Source: JAVWHP01 sp036639955
GTDB taxonomy: Bacteria; Bacillota_I; Bacilli_A; Erysipelotrichales; Erysipelotrichaceae
Direction of reading: 5' to 3'
NCBI GenBank assembly: GCA_036639955.1
Contig: JAVWHP010000003.1
Coordinates: forward strand, 53,886 to 117,885
DNA: 64,000 nucleotides
In this document: positions 16,514 through 26,865 of the stretch, one piece after another
Numbering within the stretch: position 1 is the first letter of the stretch
Layout of the letters: each line of letters starts with the position of its first letter
Translations under genes and position numbers: made by a program
Notes under the pieces: model-generated
Seen by the model: the letters and a program-made list of their open reading frames with translations, nothing else
Told to the model about the DNA's origin: nothing
The model's database searches: none

Positions 16514-17186
16514 AATAAATCTAAAAGCAAATATATTATTAAAAAAATATATGATGAATCAAATAAATCATGCTGATTTAGATCGCTATGAAAAAAATAA
16601 GAAGTTCTATCGAACATTATTTATAGCCATATGTTTATTAGCAATTCTATTATTTATGTTAGCAGTATTCTTTAGCAATGTATCAATATATAATGATATC
16701 ATTGGGATTACAGCTGACTTATTTGCATTAATTCTAGTAATACTAATACCAATAGAAGTATTTACATCAATCTATTACAGCTATCTAAAATATAGAATAA
16801 GCTATTATGTTAACTATGACTCAAAACAAGAAGCACTTAAAACAAGACTAATAAGAAAACAAGTAAATATAAAAGATAGCAACATAATGAAAAAAGCAGG
16901 ATTATTTGGAATCATGGTATTTGTATTTCATACTATATTTAGGCTATTAGCTCTTATAGAATGTGCATTAGTTCTATTAGTAATAATAAGAACCGAATTT
17001 TTAGGAATCAAAACAATAGCAATGCTAACAAGTCTAAGCGCAATTAATATGACATTATTTATATGCTGGATATTAGGTTATATAACTTTACAATACTTAT
17101 TTCCACTAATTAACATTAGTCAAATACAAAATGCATTAAAAGAAGATAAAACGAATAATAATACTCAAAAAAACGATGAAATATAA
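16497..17186 (+). CDS. Uncharacterised four-helix membrane protein
   Basis: A 229-residue protein I do not recognise. After a basic N-terminal 40 residues there are about four hydrophobic segments (near residues 42-62, 70-95, 138-165 and 175-205) and a hydrophilic Asn/Lys-rich tail. No catalytic motif is evident. Its start overlaps the end of ispE by 17 nt, with GAGGTAAGAT immediately before the ATG, so it is translated from the rsmA-ispE transcript. A role with the isoprenoid lipid pathway is possible only by association. Confidence 0.65.
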   Translation: MIENIKINLKANILLKKYMMNQINHADLDRYEKNKKFYRTLFIAICLLAILLFMLAVFFSNVSIYNDIIGITADLFALILVILIPIEVFTSIYYSYLKYRISYYVNYDSKQEALKTRLIRKQVNIKDSNIMKKAGLFGIMVFVFHTIFRLLALIECALVLLVIIRTEFLGIKTIAMLTSLSAINMTLFICWILGYITLQYLFPLINISQIQNALKEDKTNNNTQKNDEI

Positions 17187-17250
17187 AGAAAATTTAATTT
17201 AACCTTTTTTTAATACAAAAATTTGTTAAAATAGATGTGGAGGAAAATAT

Positions 17251-18372
17251 ATGAACTCTATTATTATCTTGAAAGAAGATCAAAAGATTAATGTTGATCT
17301 AGAAACTGTTACATTAGTACATAGTAAACCTTTAGATTATATTAAAGGGACTTTAAAAGAACTTGGACTTAATGATGAAATTAAATTCATAAAAGAAGAA
17401 GAACTAAAGAAGACACTTAATAAAGAAGATAAAGTTTTAATATGGGATTTGGCAGTACCCTTTGTAAAAGCTTGGGATGTTAGTAAGCTATTAAAAGGAG
17501 ATTCATTTTTAGTTGATGAAGATGGAAAAGATATAGGTATTTATTGTTTTAGTTTAAAAAAGAATAAAACATGTTTAAAAGCTAAGACTTTAAAAGATAT
17601 TGAAGAATATGCTCATGGTAAAATGCTAAATGTCTGTATTGAAAAGAATGAAACAACTAGAAGAATAACAAGTTATAAAGATGTAGTAGAGATAAGTAAT
17701 GATCTAAAGCTAGCTATTAATAATAACTGGATAGAATTAGGAGTGCAAATTATGGATCCTAATAATACTTATATTGATATTAGAGCTAGAATTGAAGAGA
17801 ATGCCATTATTTTCCCAAACGTTTCAATAATTGGTTTTAGTAAAATTGCAAAATGTGTTACAATAGGTTCGGGAAGTTATATTGAAAATGCTATTATTGG
17901 TGAATATACAAGTATAGAAGCTTCTAAGATTGTAGATAGTAGAGTAGATGCTCATTGTAGTGTTGGACCTTATGCTCATCTTAGAGGTAATACACATGTT
18001 CATGATAATGCAAGGATAGGTAACTTTGTTGAATTTAAGAATTGTGATTTTAATGAAGGTAGTAAGTGCGCTCATTTAACTTATTTAGGTGATAGTGAAG
18101 TAGGTAGTAAGGTCAATATTGGATGTGGTGTTGTTACTGTAAACTATGATGGTAAAGATAAGTTTAAGACGATTATTAAAGATGGTGCTTTTATAGGCAG
18201 TAATGTTAATATTATTGCACCAGTAATCGTTGGTGAGAATGCAGTATTAGCTGCTGGATCTACAATTACTAAAGACGTTTCAAATGGTGATTTAGCAATA
18301 GCTAGATCACGCCAAAGTGTCAAACAAGGATTTGGCACAATCTATAAAAACAAAACGAAAAGGAGTAATTAA
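17251..18372 (+). CDS. glmU: GlmU-like protein with intact acetyltransferase domain and degenerate N-terminal domain
   Basis: A 373-residue protein, about 80 shorter than usual GlmU. The C-terminal two-thirds (from about residue 170) is a left-handed beta-helix with GlmU acetyltransferase signatures: [44 protein letters not shown] and [13 protein letters not shown]. The N-terminal about 155 residues should be the UDP-GlcNAc pyrophosphorylase. They lack the LAAGxGTRM nucleotide-binding motif; only weak echoes remain ([23 protein letters not shown]). It probably makes GlcNAc-1-phosphate and relies on another protein for uridylylation. Linkage to prs matches Bacillus glmU-prs. TG-T-TAAAAT at 17224-17232 is a likely -10, and TGGAGG precedes the ATG. 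Confidence 0.82.
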   Translation: MNSIIILKEDQKINVDLETVTLVHSKPLDYIKGTLKELGLNDEIKFIKEEELKKTLNKEDKVLIWDLAVPFVKAWDVSKLLKGDSFLVDEDGKDIGIYCFSLKKNKTCLKAKTLKDIEEYAHGKMLNVCIEKNETTRRITSYKDVVEISNDLKLAINNNWIELGVQIMDPNNTYIDIRARIEENAIIFPNVSIIGFSKIAKCVTIGSGSYIENAIIGEYTSIEASKIVDSRVDAHCSVGPYAHLRGNTHVHDNARIGNFVEFKNCDFNEGSKCAHLTYLGDSEVGSKVNIGCGVVTVNYDGKDKFKTIIKDGAFIGSNVNIIAPVIVGENAVLAAGSTITKDVSNGDLAIARSRQSVKQGFGTIYKNKTKRSN

Positions 18373-18374
18373 AA

Positions 18375-19328
18375 ATGGTCGAACAAACAGTTGTTTTCGC
18401 TTTAACATCTAGCGTAGACTTAGCAAACGAAATTGCTAGTCAATTAGGAATACCTCTAGGAAGATGTGATGTAAAACATTTTGCAGATGGTGAAATTATG
18501 GTTGAATTAGGAGAGTCAGTAAGAGGTAAACATGTTTATATTGTTCAATCTACTTGTTGTCCTGTTTCAAGCAATGTAATGGAAGTTTTAATTGCTATAG
18601 ATGCTTGTAAGAGAGCATCAGCTGGAACAATCAACGTAGTAATGCCATACTTTGGATATGCTAGACAAGATCGTAAAGCAAGACCAAGACAGCCAATTAC
18701 ATCTAAATTGATGGCTGACTTACTTGAAAAAGCAGGAGCTAATAGAATACTTACTATGGAATTACATGCAACTCAAATTCAAGGATTCTTTAATATACCA
18801 GCTGATGATATGAGTGCTATTTGTATTATAGCTAATTACTTTAAAGCTAAGAAGTTAGATAACATGGTAGTAGTATCACCAGACCACGGTGGGACTACTA
18901 GAGCTAGAAAACTAGCTGAAAGACTACACTGTCCTTTAGCAATTATTGATAAACGTAGACCTAAACCAAACGTAGCGGAAGCAATGAACTTAATTGGAGA
19001 TGTACGTGGTAAAAGAGCTATTATGGTGGATGACATTGTAGATACTGCAGGAACACTAGTAGCTGGAATAGACATGCTATATGCTCAAGGAGCAACTGAA
19101 GTATATGCATCATGTGTACATGGAGTATTATCAGGACCAGCTATTGAACGTTTAAATACTTCTAAGATTGTAGAATTTATTTGTACAAATACTATACCTC
19201 AGGATAAGAAACAACCATTGATATCTAAAATGACTGTATTATCAGTCGGAGAACTATTAGGTAAAACAATTAAAGCAATGGAAGAATCAAGATCAGTAAG
19301 TGAAGTTATTGCTGAATTTAACGACTAA
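18375..19328 (+). CDS. prs: Ribose-phosphate pyrophosphokinase
   Basis: A 317-residue PRPP synthetase of standard length. Family signatures are [19 protein letters not shown] (flexible loop and ATP site), [12 protein letters not shown] and [12 protein letters not shown] (PRPP-binding loop). It makes PRPP for nucleotide, His and Trp synthesis. It follows glmU by 2 nt with AAAGGAGTAATT upstream, and ends at a strong terminator. Confidence 0.96.
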   Translation: MVEQTVVFALTSSVDLANEIASQLGIPLGRCDVKHFADGEIMVELGESVRGKHVYIVQSTCCPVSSNVMEVLIAIDACKRASAGTINVVMPYFGYARQDRKARPRQPITSKLMADLLEKAGANRILTMELHATQIQGFFNIPADDMSAICIIANYFKAKKLDNMVVVSPDHGGTTRARKLAERLHCPLAIIDKRRPKPNVAEAMNLIGDVRGKRAIMVDDIVDTAGTLVAGIDMLYAQGATEVYASCVHGVLSGPAIERLNTSKIVEFICTNTIPQDKKQPLISKMTVLSVGELLGKTIKAMEESRSVSEVIAEFND

Positions 19329-19340
19329 TTTAAATACTTT

Positions 19341-19372
19341 AGGAAGTAATCGAAAGATTACTTCCTTTTTCT
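19341..19372 (+). terminator. Intrinsic terminator after prs
   Basis: A perfect 11-bp stem (19341-19351 with 19356-19366) capped by a GAAA tetraloop and followed by T's. Confidence 0.9.
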
Positions 19373-19401
19373 TTGTAATCTTTAATGTAATGAAGTATAA
19401 T
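19373..19401 (+). promoter_or_regulatory. Promoter of the cytidylate-kinase-like gene
   Basis: TTGTAA (19373-19378), a 17-nt spacer, TATAAT (19396-19401). Confidence 0.55.
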
Positions 19402-19443
19402 TAAGAAAAGGATATACGTTTCAAATATAAGGAGGACAAACGT

Positions 19444-20049
19444 ATGAAAAAAATTATTTATTGTATTGGAAGACAGTATGGAAGTGCAGGCAAGGACATT
19501 GGTAAGCAACTCTCTCAAAAGCTTAACATTCCTTTCTATGATAAAGAACTATTAGTGTTAGCTGCTAAGGAAAGTGGTATTGACACTGATTTATTTGAAA
19601 AGTGTGATGAGAAGGTAGATTTTAGTTATTATTATTTAAATGCTATTGGTTATACAATCGGTTCTAATATGGCTGGACTTGCTGATGTATCTTTAAATGA
19701 TCGTTTATTTGTTATTCAATCTAAGATTATTGAAGATATAGCAGATAAAGGTAGTTGTGTTATTGTTGGCCGTTGTGCTGATTATATTTTGAGGGATAAT
19801 CCTAATGCTGTTAGTGTATTTATTCATGCTGATATTGATGATAGAATTAATCGAGTTAAAGATGTTTATAAAGAAGAAAGTAGAGATTTTGAAAATTTAA
19901 TAGCTAAGACTGATAAACGTCGTACTAACTATTATAATTATTACACTGATCGTAAGTGGGCTAGAGCTGATAGTTATGATTTAACTATAAGTTCTTCTAA
20001 GTTTGGTATTGATGGCGCTGTAGAGTTATTAATGGATTTAGCTAAATAG
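19444..20049 (+). CDS. Cytidylate kinase-like family protein
   Basis: A 201-residue P-loop protein of the PF13189 cytidylate-kinase-like family. IGRQYGSAGKDIGKQL replaces the usual Walker A and the following PFYDKELL is typical. CVIVGRCADYIL and the lid region RRTNYYNYYTDRKWARAD complete the nucleoside-monophosphate-kinase pattern. The true substrate is not settled for this family. AAGGAGGAC precedes the ATG. It is monocistronic between two terminators. Confidence 0.82.
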   Translation: MKKIIYCIGRQYGSAGKDIGKQLSQKLNIPFYDKELLVLAAKESGIDTDLFEKCDEKVDFSYYYLNAIGYTIGSNMAGLADVSLNDRLFVIQSKIIEDIADKGSCVIVGRCADYILRDNPNAVSVFIHADIDDRINRVKDVYKEESRDFENLIAKTDKRRTNYYNYYTDRKWARADSYDLTISSSKFGIDGAVELLMDLAK

Positions 20050-20070
20050 CTAAATAGTTAAATAGTTATT

Positions 20071-20095
20071 GGGTGTCTCATAAGACACCCTTTAG
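20071..20095 (+). terminator. Intrinsic terminator
   Basis: An 8-bp stem GGGTGTCT/AGACACCC with loop CATA and a short T tail. It is preceded by three to four near-tandem copies of GCTAAATA/GTTAAATA starting at 20041. Confidence 0.7.
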
Positions 20096-20125
20096 TATGT
20101 TATAAGAATATTAAGGAGATCAACA

Positions 20126-20902
20126 ATGAATAAAAAATACTTTTTCTTTGATATAGATGGTACACTCACGCAAGGTGCACCTGGATCATATGTAAGTGAT
20201 AAAACTAAGAGCACCTTGCGTGAACTAGAATCAAAAGGACATTTTGTTGCTATTGCTACTGGACGTGCACACTTCCTAGCAATGCAGATAGCAAGAGAAG
20301 TGGGTATTAAAAATTTAGTTTGTGAGGGCGGAAATAGTTTAGTACTTAATAATGAACTGTTGAGCTATGAACCATTAGAACTAGACTTCTGTATCCGTAT
20401 TATAGAAGAAGCAGAAAAAGCAGGGTTTGGGTACGCATTATCAATGGATGACACTAGAATCTCGCATACACATAATAATAAATTTATCGATCAAGCTGGT
20501 ACATTTGAAATATTTATGACCATAAATGTAGATTCGCGATTTGATTATCATAATATAAAAGAGATAAGGCGAATCTACATTAGCATAGCACCAGAACAAG
20601 AGTATTTATTACCTGATCTAAGTAAACATGGTGCTATGCGATATGGTCCTAAATTTATAATTATAGAACCTAGTGATAAGTTTAAAGGAATAGCAAAACT
20701 TATGAATAAATTAGAAGCACCGATAGAAGATGTAGTAGTGTTTGGTGATGGTATGAATGATATAAGAATGTTTAAGGATGCCCCATTCAGTATAGCAATG
20801 GGGAACGCAATACCGGAACTAAAAGAACTAGCAAATTATGTTACGAAGCGAAATGATGAAGAAGGAATTCTCTATGCTTGTAAACATTTTAACTGGTTAT
20901 AA
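20126..20902 (+). CDS. Cof-type HAD-IIB phosphatase
   Basis: A 258-residue haloacid-dehalogenase hydrolase. The nucleophile motif is FFDIDGTLT at residues 7-15, motif II is IATGRA, and motif IV is VVFGDGMNDIRMF with the metal-binding aspartates. The cap between motifs II and III is the C2B type of Cof/YbiV proteins, which dephosphorylate sugar phosphates or cofactors. The substrate is not predictable. AAGGAGAT precedes the ATG. It converges on addA across a shared terminator. Confidence 0.9.
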   Translation: MNKKYFFFDIDGTLTQGAPGSYVSDKTKSTLRELESKGHFVAIATGRAHFLAMQIAREVGIKNLVCEGGNSLVLNNELLSYEPLELDFCIRIIEEAEKAGFGYALSMDDTRISHTHNNKFIDQAGTFEIFMTINVDSRFDYHNIKEIRRIYISIAPEQEYLLPDLSKHGAMRYGPKFIIIEPSDKFKGIAKLMNKLEAPIEDVVVFGDGMNDIRMFKDAPFSIAMGNAIPELKELANYVTKRNDEEGILYACKHFNWL

Positions 20903-20930
20903 TAAAGGCAGCCTATTAGGCTGCCTTTAT
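20902..20930. terminator. Bidirectional terminator between the HAD gene and addA
   Basis: A perfect 13-bp stem ATAAAGGCAGCCT/AGGCTGCCTTTAT with loop ATT. It overlaps both stop codons or their edges. Confidence 0.85.
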
Positions 20931-23900
20931 AAATTTATTAAGATGGAATGAATAAATATAAGATGTTATAGTTCTATTAGTATACATAAGTTTTAAAGCC
21001 TCAGTATACAAATATAACTGTTCACTATAGCTACTCAAGAATTTATCCTCATCATTAAATGTATCACTCTTATAATCTATAAGTACTATCGTGTTTGCAC
21101 TTACCCCAACGAAATCCATATAACCATGAACTATATCCCCTCTAAGCTTAACCATGAATGACAATTCATGGTTAAGCTCATAACTATCATCCTCTACAAT
21201 ATCCCTAAATAATTTATTATTAACAAGTGAATGTATCTGTCCAACCTGCCCACTACTCAATTCTAAATTTAAAGAGTTGGCCAGGTTGACAATACTTTCA
21301 CTACTAGTATCCTGCTTCTTGATATGCTCCATAACTTTATGCATGCTATTACCAACGTTAGTAGCATATGAAGAAGCAAAGGAAAGACTACTAGGTATCC
21401 TGATTTTATGAGTAGAACTAGCTGTTTTAGAAGCAGTGGTATTATGTTCAATTGTATGAAGTTTAGGAGTTGAAGTAACAAGTTCCTCTACAATTGAAAC
21501 ATAAGGATTAGCCTCATAAGGCGAATCAATTGGGATGATTTTAAAACTAGGAGAAATCATAGTAGAATGATTAGCTATAATCCAAGAAGTATAGCCATTG
21601 CGATTATAAATTAATGGAGCATTTAAAGGAACACTAAGCTTATCAATATCCTTAACAACATCAACCATAATAAGACGCTCTTCACATCTAGTAGTAGCAA
21701 CATAAAGAACACGCATCTCCTCTTCAAGGTTTTGGCGGTTAATCTTATGTTCAATAGCAATTCTAGCAATACTCTTGTGAGAAATACGATATGGAGCTCG
21801 TATACAATTCATTCCAATACCCAAAGCTTCGTCACAAACAATAAACTCACTAACCTCTATATTAGAAAAACTAGAAGAAGAATATAAATAAACAACAGGA
21901 AACTGAAGCCCCTTAGACTGATGAATAGTCATAATTCTAACTACATTATCATTCTTACCCATTGGCACACTTTGTGAAGTATCATCATTAGAAATATCCT
22001 CAATCAAAGTTAAAAAGCCTATAACATCTCCACCATTACTATTCTCATAATCTAAAGCATAATTATATAATGCATCTAAATTAGTCTGATTCTGTAAATT
22101 ACAATAACTATGATAATAATCATTAATATCATATAATTCACTCAATAACTTACTAATAGAATAAAAAGATAAATTATTATGATATTCAGTAATGATATCT
22201 AAATCATTAGAATGCTTAGAAATATAATCATAATAACTAATATACTCATCACTCTTTTTAATCTCTATTTTAATCGCAGCTAATTTATTATCATCATATT
22301 TAAATAATTCAGAACTAAGAACAGCGACTAAACTTAAATCATGCGAAGGATTAACAATACAAGTAAGTAAAGCAATCATAATAGAGACAGATTTACTTTC
22401 ATAAAAACCATGTTTAATATCAACAAAGAAAGGAATGTTTAAACGATTAAAACAATCAACTAAAGCATCCTTCTTAGCATTAGATCTAACTAAAATAGCG
22501 AAGTCTTTCCAATCATATTTAGTAGTCTCTTTTAATTCCATCATATGTTTAGATATAAATTTAGCTTTCAATTCATCATTACTTTCATTATTTTCAGCAC
22601 ACTTACTAGAGTTAATTGCATATAAATCTATAGGACTCATATCTTTAAGTTGTTCTTCACGACCGGCTTCTGCAAGATCATAATCATTAAAGTTTTTAGA
22701 AAAACCTTCGATACTCATTAGCTTATTGTAAAAACTATTATTGAATTCAATAATGTTAGACTTACTTCTAAAGTTCTTTTGTAAATATATTATTTTATCT
22801 AGTTCAGTAGCATTATCTAATAGATTACGCATAATAGAAGGTTTAGCATGTCTAAACCCATATATACTTTGTTTAATATCACCAACTCTAAAAACATTAT
22901 TATTACGTGATATTAGAGCTACTAATTCATTTTGTATTTCATTACTATCTTGAAATTCATCAACCATTATCTCTTCGATATTATTTATATAACGTTTAGC
23001 AATATAATTATCATTAGCTCTTAAAATTTCTATAGCCATATGTTCCATATCATTAAAATCTATAACTTCATTAGCTATCTTTATCTCATTATAATTATTC
23101 ATATAAGTTTTACACATCATAATTAATTTATTAATAGCTGGATAACTATATTTTAAATCATTAACTAATACTTCATCACTAAATAGAACATTAGCTATAC
23201 TATCTTCATCATTAACGATAGATTTACGAATGTCCTTCATATATTCTATATTATCTAATCTTGGTAATGTAGGTAAAGCGATTTTAAACCCGCATAAAAT
23301 TTGAGTATAGAAAGCTTTATAATCTTTCTTATTTAAATATTCTATAGAAGATATTAAATTATCTAATTTAACACTAATTAAACTAGTTTTCTTTTCATCA
23401 CATACGGTATTTAAAAAGAAATCTTTATATATACTTAAATTATTATAATAACTATTAGCCATAGCTCCAATATAATCATAGTAATAGCAAAGTACTAAAG
23501 TAGGCATCTCATTAATTGACGAACTTACATTATAACTAGCTAGTATTTTATTATATAAACTATCTTCATCACTAGTAGTATCAACAAGTGATGCTAAACT
23601 TAAAATAGCTTTTTCTAAAGCACTAGTACTATCTAAAGCGCTAGTACTCATATCTAATAGAAGTTTAAATGAAGGATCATTTAATTTATATTCTTCTTTA
23701 AAACAAAGATCTAACGCATCTTTTTTATATTTTTGTGCTAAAGAACTATCTAATATCGTATTAGCTCTTTTAGGACTTACATTAATAATGTATGAATAAT
23801 CTTGAATGATAGATAAAGCAAAGGAGTGGATAGTTGATATATGAGCTCCATTTAACAATGTTAATTGGGAGTTAATATATATTTTATCTTCTTCGTTAGC

Positions 23901-24134
23901 TAATTCATAAGCGTTGTTTAATGCTAATGATAATCTTTTTTTCATTTCAGAAGCGGCAGCCTCAGTAAAGGTCATAGCAATAATTTTATCTAATGATATA
24001 CGATCTTTTACAACTCTTTTCATTAAACGTTCAATAAGAACAGCTGTTTTACCAGAACCAGCTGAAGCACATACTAAAACATTATGATCAATTGTATTAA
24101 TTGCTTCGGATTGCTCTTTAGTCCAATTCGGCAT
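20916..24134 (-). CDS. addA: ATP-dependent helicase/nuclease subunit A
   Basis: A protein of about 1072 residues, somewhat shorter than Bacillus AddA. UvrD-type helicase motifs run in order: Walker A CASAGSGKTAVLIERL, MTFTEAAASEMKKRL, Walker B IMVDEFQDSNEIQNEL, GDIKQSIYGFRHAKP, TIHQSKGLQFPVVYLY and EEMRVLYVATTR. A C-terminal RecB-type nuclease domain has VLIDYKSDT. With AddB it processes double-strand breaks for RecA. The start at 24134 (MPNWTKEQ) has GAGGGAG about 9 nt upstream. Longer starts at 24143 and 24155 (GTG) lack a spaced site. It overlaps the end of addB by 17 nt. Confidence 0.94.
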   Translation of the reverse strand: MPNWTKEQSEAINTIDHNVLVCASAGSGKTAVLIERLMKRVVKDRISLDKIIAMTFTEAAASEMKKRLSLALNNAYELANEEDKIYINSQLTLLNGAHISTIHSFALSIIQDYSYIINVSPKRANTILDSSLAQKYKKDALDLCFKEEYKLNDPSFKLLLDMSTSALDSTSALEKAILSLASLVDTTSDEDSLYNKILASYNVSSSINEMPTLVLCYYYDYIGAMANSYYNNLSIYKDFFLNTVCDEKKTSLISVKLDNLISSIEYLNKKDYKAFYTQILCGFKIALPTLPRLDNIEYMKDIRKSIVNDEDSIANVLFSDEVLVNDLKYSYPAINKLIMMCKTYMNNYNEIKIANEVIDFNDMEHMAIEILRANDNYIAKRYINNIEEIMVDEFQDSNEIQNELVALISRNNNVFRVGDIKQSIYGFRHAKPSIMRNLLDNATELDKIIYLQKNFRSKSNIIEFNNSFYNKLMSIEGFSKNFNDYDLAEAGREEQLKDMSPIDLYAINSSKCAENNESNDELKAKFISKHMMELKETTKYDWKDFAILVRSNAKKDALVDCFNRLNIPFFVDIKHGFYESKSVSIMIALLTCIVNPSHDLSLVAVLSSELFKYDDNKLAAIKIEIKKSDEYISYYDYISKHSNDLDIITEYHNNLSFYSISKLLSELYDINDYYHSYCNLQNQTNLDALYNYALDYENSNGGDVIGFLTLIEDISNDDTSQSVPMGKNDNVVRIMTIHQSKGLQFPVVYLYSSSSFSNIEVSEFIVCDEALGIGMNCIRAPYRISHKSIARIAIEHKINRQNLEEEMRVLYVATTRCEERLIMVDVVKDIDKLSVPLNAPLIYNRNGYTSWIIANHSTMISPSFKIIPIDSPYEANPYVSIVEELVTSTPKLHTIEHNTTASKTASSTHKIRIPSSLSFASSYATNVGNSMHKVMEHIKKQDTSSESIVNLANSLNLELSSGQVGQIHSLVNNKLFRDIVEDDSYELNHELSFMVKLRGDIVHGYMDFVGVSANTIVLIDYKSDTFNDEDKFLSSYSEQLYLYTEALKLMYTNRTITSYIYSFHLNKFIKAA

Positions 24135-26784
24135 TGTCTTCATCTCCCTCTTCACTTACATTTATAATTGGTTGTTTCTTAGTAAAAGTTCCTTTGAATC
24201 TACATATCTTTAAATAAGGACAGAATTTACAAGCATCAGTATTAGGTTCTAATTTTATATTTCCATTGCTAATATTAGTAGCAATCATTATTAAGGCTTT
24301 ATCGATTTGAGGACCTATATAATCTAAATCGTAAATATTTTTAGTTACAACTTCTCCATCTTTATTCATTCTAATTGAGGCAATATGACTACCATCATCA
24401 TCTTGAATATTAAGTTCGGGTTTAAAATTCCAACCATTAAATCTTCTCGATTTATACATTGCTTTTTTTTCATCTTCTAATGTGTAAGGTGTAAAGTCTA
24501 AAGGTCTTCTAGATAATTTACCATAAGTAAATGGTAATGTTTCTTTCTTTAAAGAAAAGTAATAAGCTCCTAAAGGCTTCTTCTTTACTATTTTAGAAAG
24601 CACTAATAAATAAGTTAATAGTTGTAGTTGTTGACCTGATTCAACACTATCTTTACTTAGTTTCTTTTGACTAGACTTATAATCTATTATTCTAAAGTAC
24701 TGTTCACTTTCATCTATTCTATCTATAAAACCTTTAAAACTTATTTTTAATTTATCTTTAGATTCTAATTGATAATCAAATTCATATTCACATTTTGTTG
24801 GTTTCATTAAACTATGTTCTTCAGCATCTTTTAATATAGTTAATGTTATCATCATATTTTCTAGTGTTCTTTCTCCTATTAATATAAATCTATCATTATA
24901 AGCTGGATATACTAGTTTAACTTCATCTATTTGTTGGTCTATTATCTCTTTTACTTCTTCTTTACTTGTATTTGGATATTCTTTTCCATGTTTATTAATT
25001 ATAGTTTCCATTACAAAATGCATTAAAGTTCCTAGCTTTCTAATGTCAAAGCCATACTCTACATCTTCTTTAATCTTTAACCCATATTTAATAAAATAAG
25101 AATAAGGACATTTAATATACATTTCAAAAGCACTAACAGAACCATTTAGGTTATTAGAATTAATGAATAATTCTTTAGCTATATTACTTTCTAAGGTATG
25201 AATATCCTTTTGTTCATGAAATTTATGAATAAAAGGATATTCTTTTATTTGTATATTATTTGATTTAGCTAACATATCTAATTCAATAGCTGCTTCCATG
25301 TTTTTACCATCATAACTAGATAAAGAATAGGAATAGATTATGTTTGAGGTAGTATAAAGGTGCATCATCATTATATGAATATACTGATGATAACGATTTT
25401 CTAAGGATGGGTAGTTTGTTTTCTTTAAATATTGTTCATCAAATATACCTTTAGCATTATTAAAACTAGGGAAACTATTTTGGTTTAGCCCTAATACAAA
25501 GTGATATTTTTTCTTAGTTATAATTTCGTTAATGCTACTTATTGTTATTATTCCTTCATTAGAATTATTTGCTTTAATATTAGCAAATAATTCTATAATG
25601 AAGGGTATAGCTTTTAGACTATCTACTTCATCCAATATGGTTTTAGCAGTATTAGTTATTTGGTTAAATTGATTGTAGCTAGACGTATTTATTTCATAAT
25701 TACTTTTAGCTACAATTTCATATATTACTTCTAAGGTTGCTTTGAGGGATGTAGTGTTTAGTAGATTATTAATATCAATATTTATGTTGGTATAACAAGT
25801 ACGTGCTTTATCTTCTAGTTTGATCATTTGCTCTAATTCATATTTATTAATTATGTTTTCACTAATATTAATATTAGTAAAAATATCATAACTATTATTA
25901 ATATCTAAATTATGAAGTTTAAGATAAGTACATAGTTCTTTAGTATAAAAACTATTGAAAGTTGAAATCTTAATTGCTTCTAATAAATCATTACAATTCA
26001 TGGTATAACGATATCGTAATAAAGCGTTAAATCTCTTTACAATAATACTAGTGCTACTATTATTAATAAAATTATAAGATATATTATAATAATTAAATAT
26101 ACGCATAATATTAGAACAATAATTAGGATTCATATAACTTATAGAAACATCCTCTAAATTTAAATTATTATTAATTATATATTGCGCACAACTTTCAATT
26201 TCTATTCTCATATTTCTACTATTAAATATCTTATAATTACTATTAGTACTATCAGTACTAATCAACTCAATTGGTTTCCCACCAAGCCCATTAATCTTCT
26301 CAAATACCATATGATTGAAATAATCCAATTCATAATCAATATAATAAACATTAGATAACTTATCTAAGTGATTAATACAATCTAACGTTTGTTCAGCAAC
26401 AGTCTTAATCGGCAATAACAAATTAATAATAAATTTTAACTCAGATTCATATTCATTTGAACAAGGTAAAACATCAATATTAAAATAATGAATACTAATA
26501 ATCATATCATAAAGCTGTTTAATAAAAGAAGCTTGTAAAGCGATACCCTTATAATAAACTAATTCATTAAGATGAACACAAAGAATATTATAATACTTTA
26601 AATAAACAGAATTAGGATCAATTAAAGTATCATTATAATTACTAAAAATAAAAGTATTTAAAGATATAATCTTTAAATTAGTATAAGCGTTAGAAGAAAT
26701 AAGTAAGGAACTACGAAGTTCCTTATGAAGATAAGAAGGAGCAATAATTGTAGAATTATTACCAATAGAAAACAGATCAAACAT
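24118..26784 (-). CDS. addB: ATP-dependent nuclease subunit B (AddB/RexB-like)
   Basis: An 888-residue protein upstream of addA in the same operon. Near the C terminus are a RecB-type nuclease core (FRIIDYKSSQKKL) and the four-cysteine iron-sulfur staple: Cys in SAFEMYIKCPYSYF and three in DACKFCPYLKICRF. The N terminus (STIIAPSYLHKELRSSLL) lacks the GxxGSGKT Walker A of Bacillus AddB, more like streptococcal RexB. It is also about 270 residues shorter than Bacillus AddB. Residues near 415-430 (KYHFVLGLNQNSFP) keep the expected helicase-fold motif. GAGGTGGC precedes the ATG at 26784. Confidence 0.88.
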   Translation of the reverse strand: MFDLFSIGNNSTIIAPSYLHKELRSSLLISSNAYTNLKIISLNTFIFSNYNDTLIDPNSVYLKYYNILCVHLNELVYYKGIALQASFIKQLYDMIISIHYFNIDVLPCSNEYESELKFIINLLLPIKTVAEQTLDCINHLDKLSNVYYIDYELDYFNHMVFEKINGLGGKPIELISTDSTNSNYKIFNSRNMRIEIESCAQYIINNNLNLEDVSISYMNPNYCSNIMRIFNYYNISYNFINNSSTSIIVKRFNALLRYRYTMNCNDLLEAIKISTFNSFYTKELCTYLKLHNLDINNSYDIFTNINISENIINKYELEQMIKLEDKARTCYTNINIDINNLLNTTSLKATLEVIYEIVAKSNYEINTSSYNQFNQITNTAKTILDEVDSLKAIPFIIELFANIKANNSNEGIITISSINEIITKKKYHFVLGLNQNSFPSFNNAKGIFDEQYLKKTNYPSLENRYHQYIHIMMMHLYTTSNIIYSYSLSSYDGKNMEAAIELDMLAKSNNIQIKEYPFIHKFHEQKDIHTLESNIAKELFINSNNLNGSVSAFEMYIKCPYSYFIKYGLKIKEDVEYGFDIRKLGTLMHFVMETIINKHGKEYPNTSKEEVKEIIDQQIDEVKLVYPAYNDRFILIGERTLENMMITLTILKDAEEHSLMKPTKCEYEFDYQLESKDKLKISFKGFIDRIDESEQYFRIIDYKSSQKKLSKDSVESGQQLQLLTYLLVLSKIVKKKPLGAYYFSLKKETLPFTYGKLSRRPLDFTPYTLEDEKKAMYKSRRFNGWNFKPELNIQDDDGSHIASIRMNKDGEVVTKNIYDLDYIGPQIDKALIMIATNISNGNIKLEPNTDACKFCPYLKICRFKGTFTKKQPIINVSEEGDEDNAELD

Positions 26785-26865
26785 ATAGCCACCTCAATTA
26801 AAGAATTTCTTTAATATATTATAACATAAGTATTATCTTTTTATTTAAATTCGTGTATAATAAAA

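Noticed and set aside
20041..20070. Short tandem copies of GCTAAATA as a repeat array or CRISPR
   Set aside because: Only three to four degenerate 8-mers that include the gene's stop codon; no spacers or array structure.
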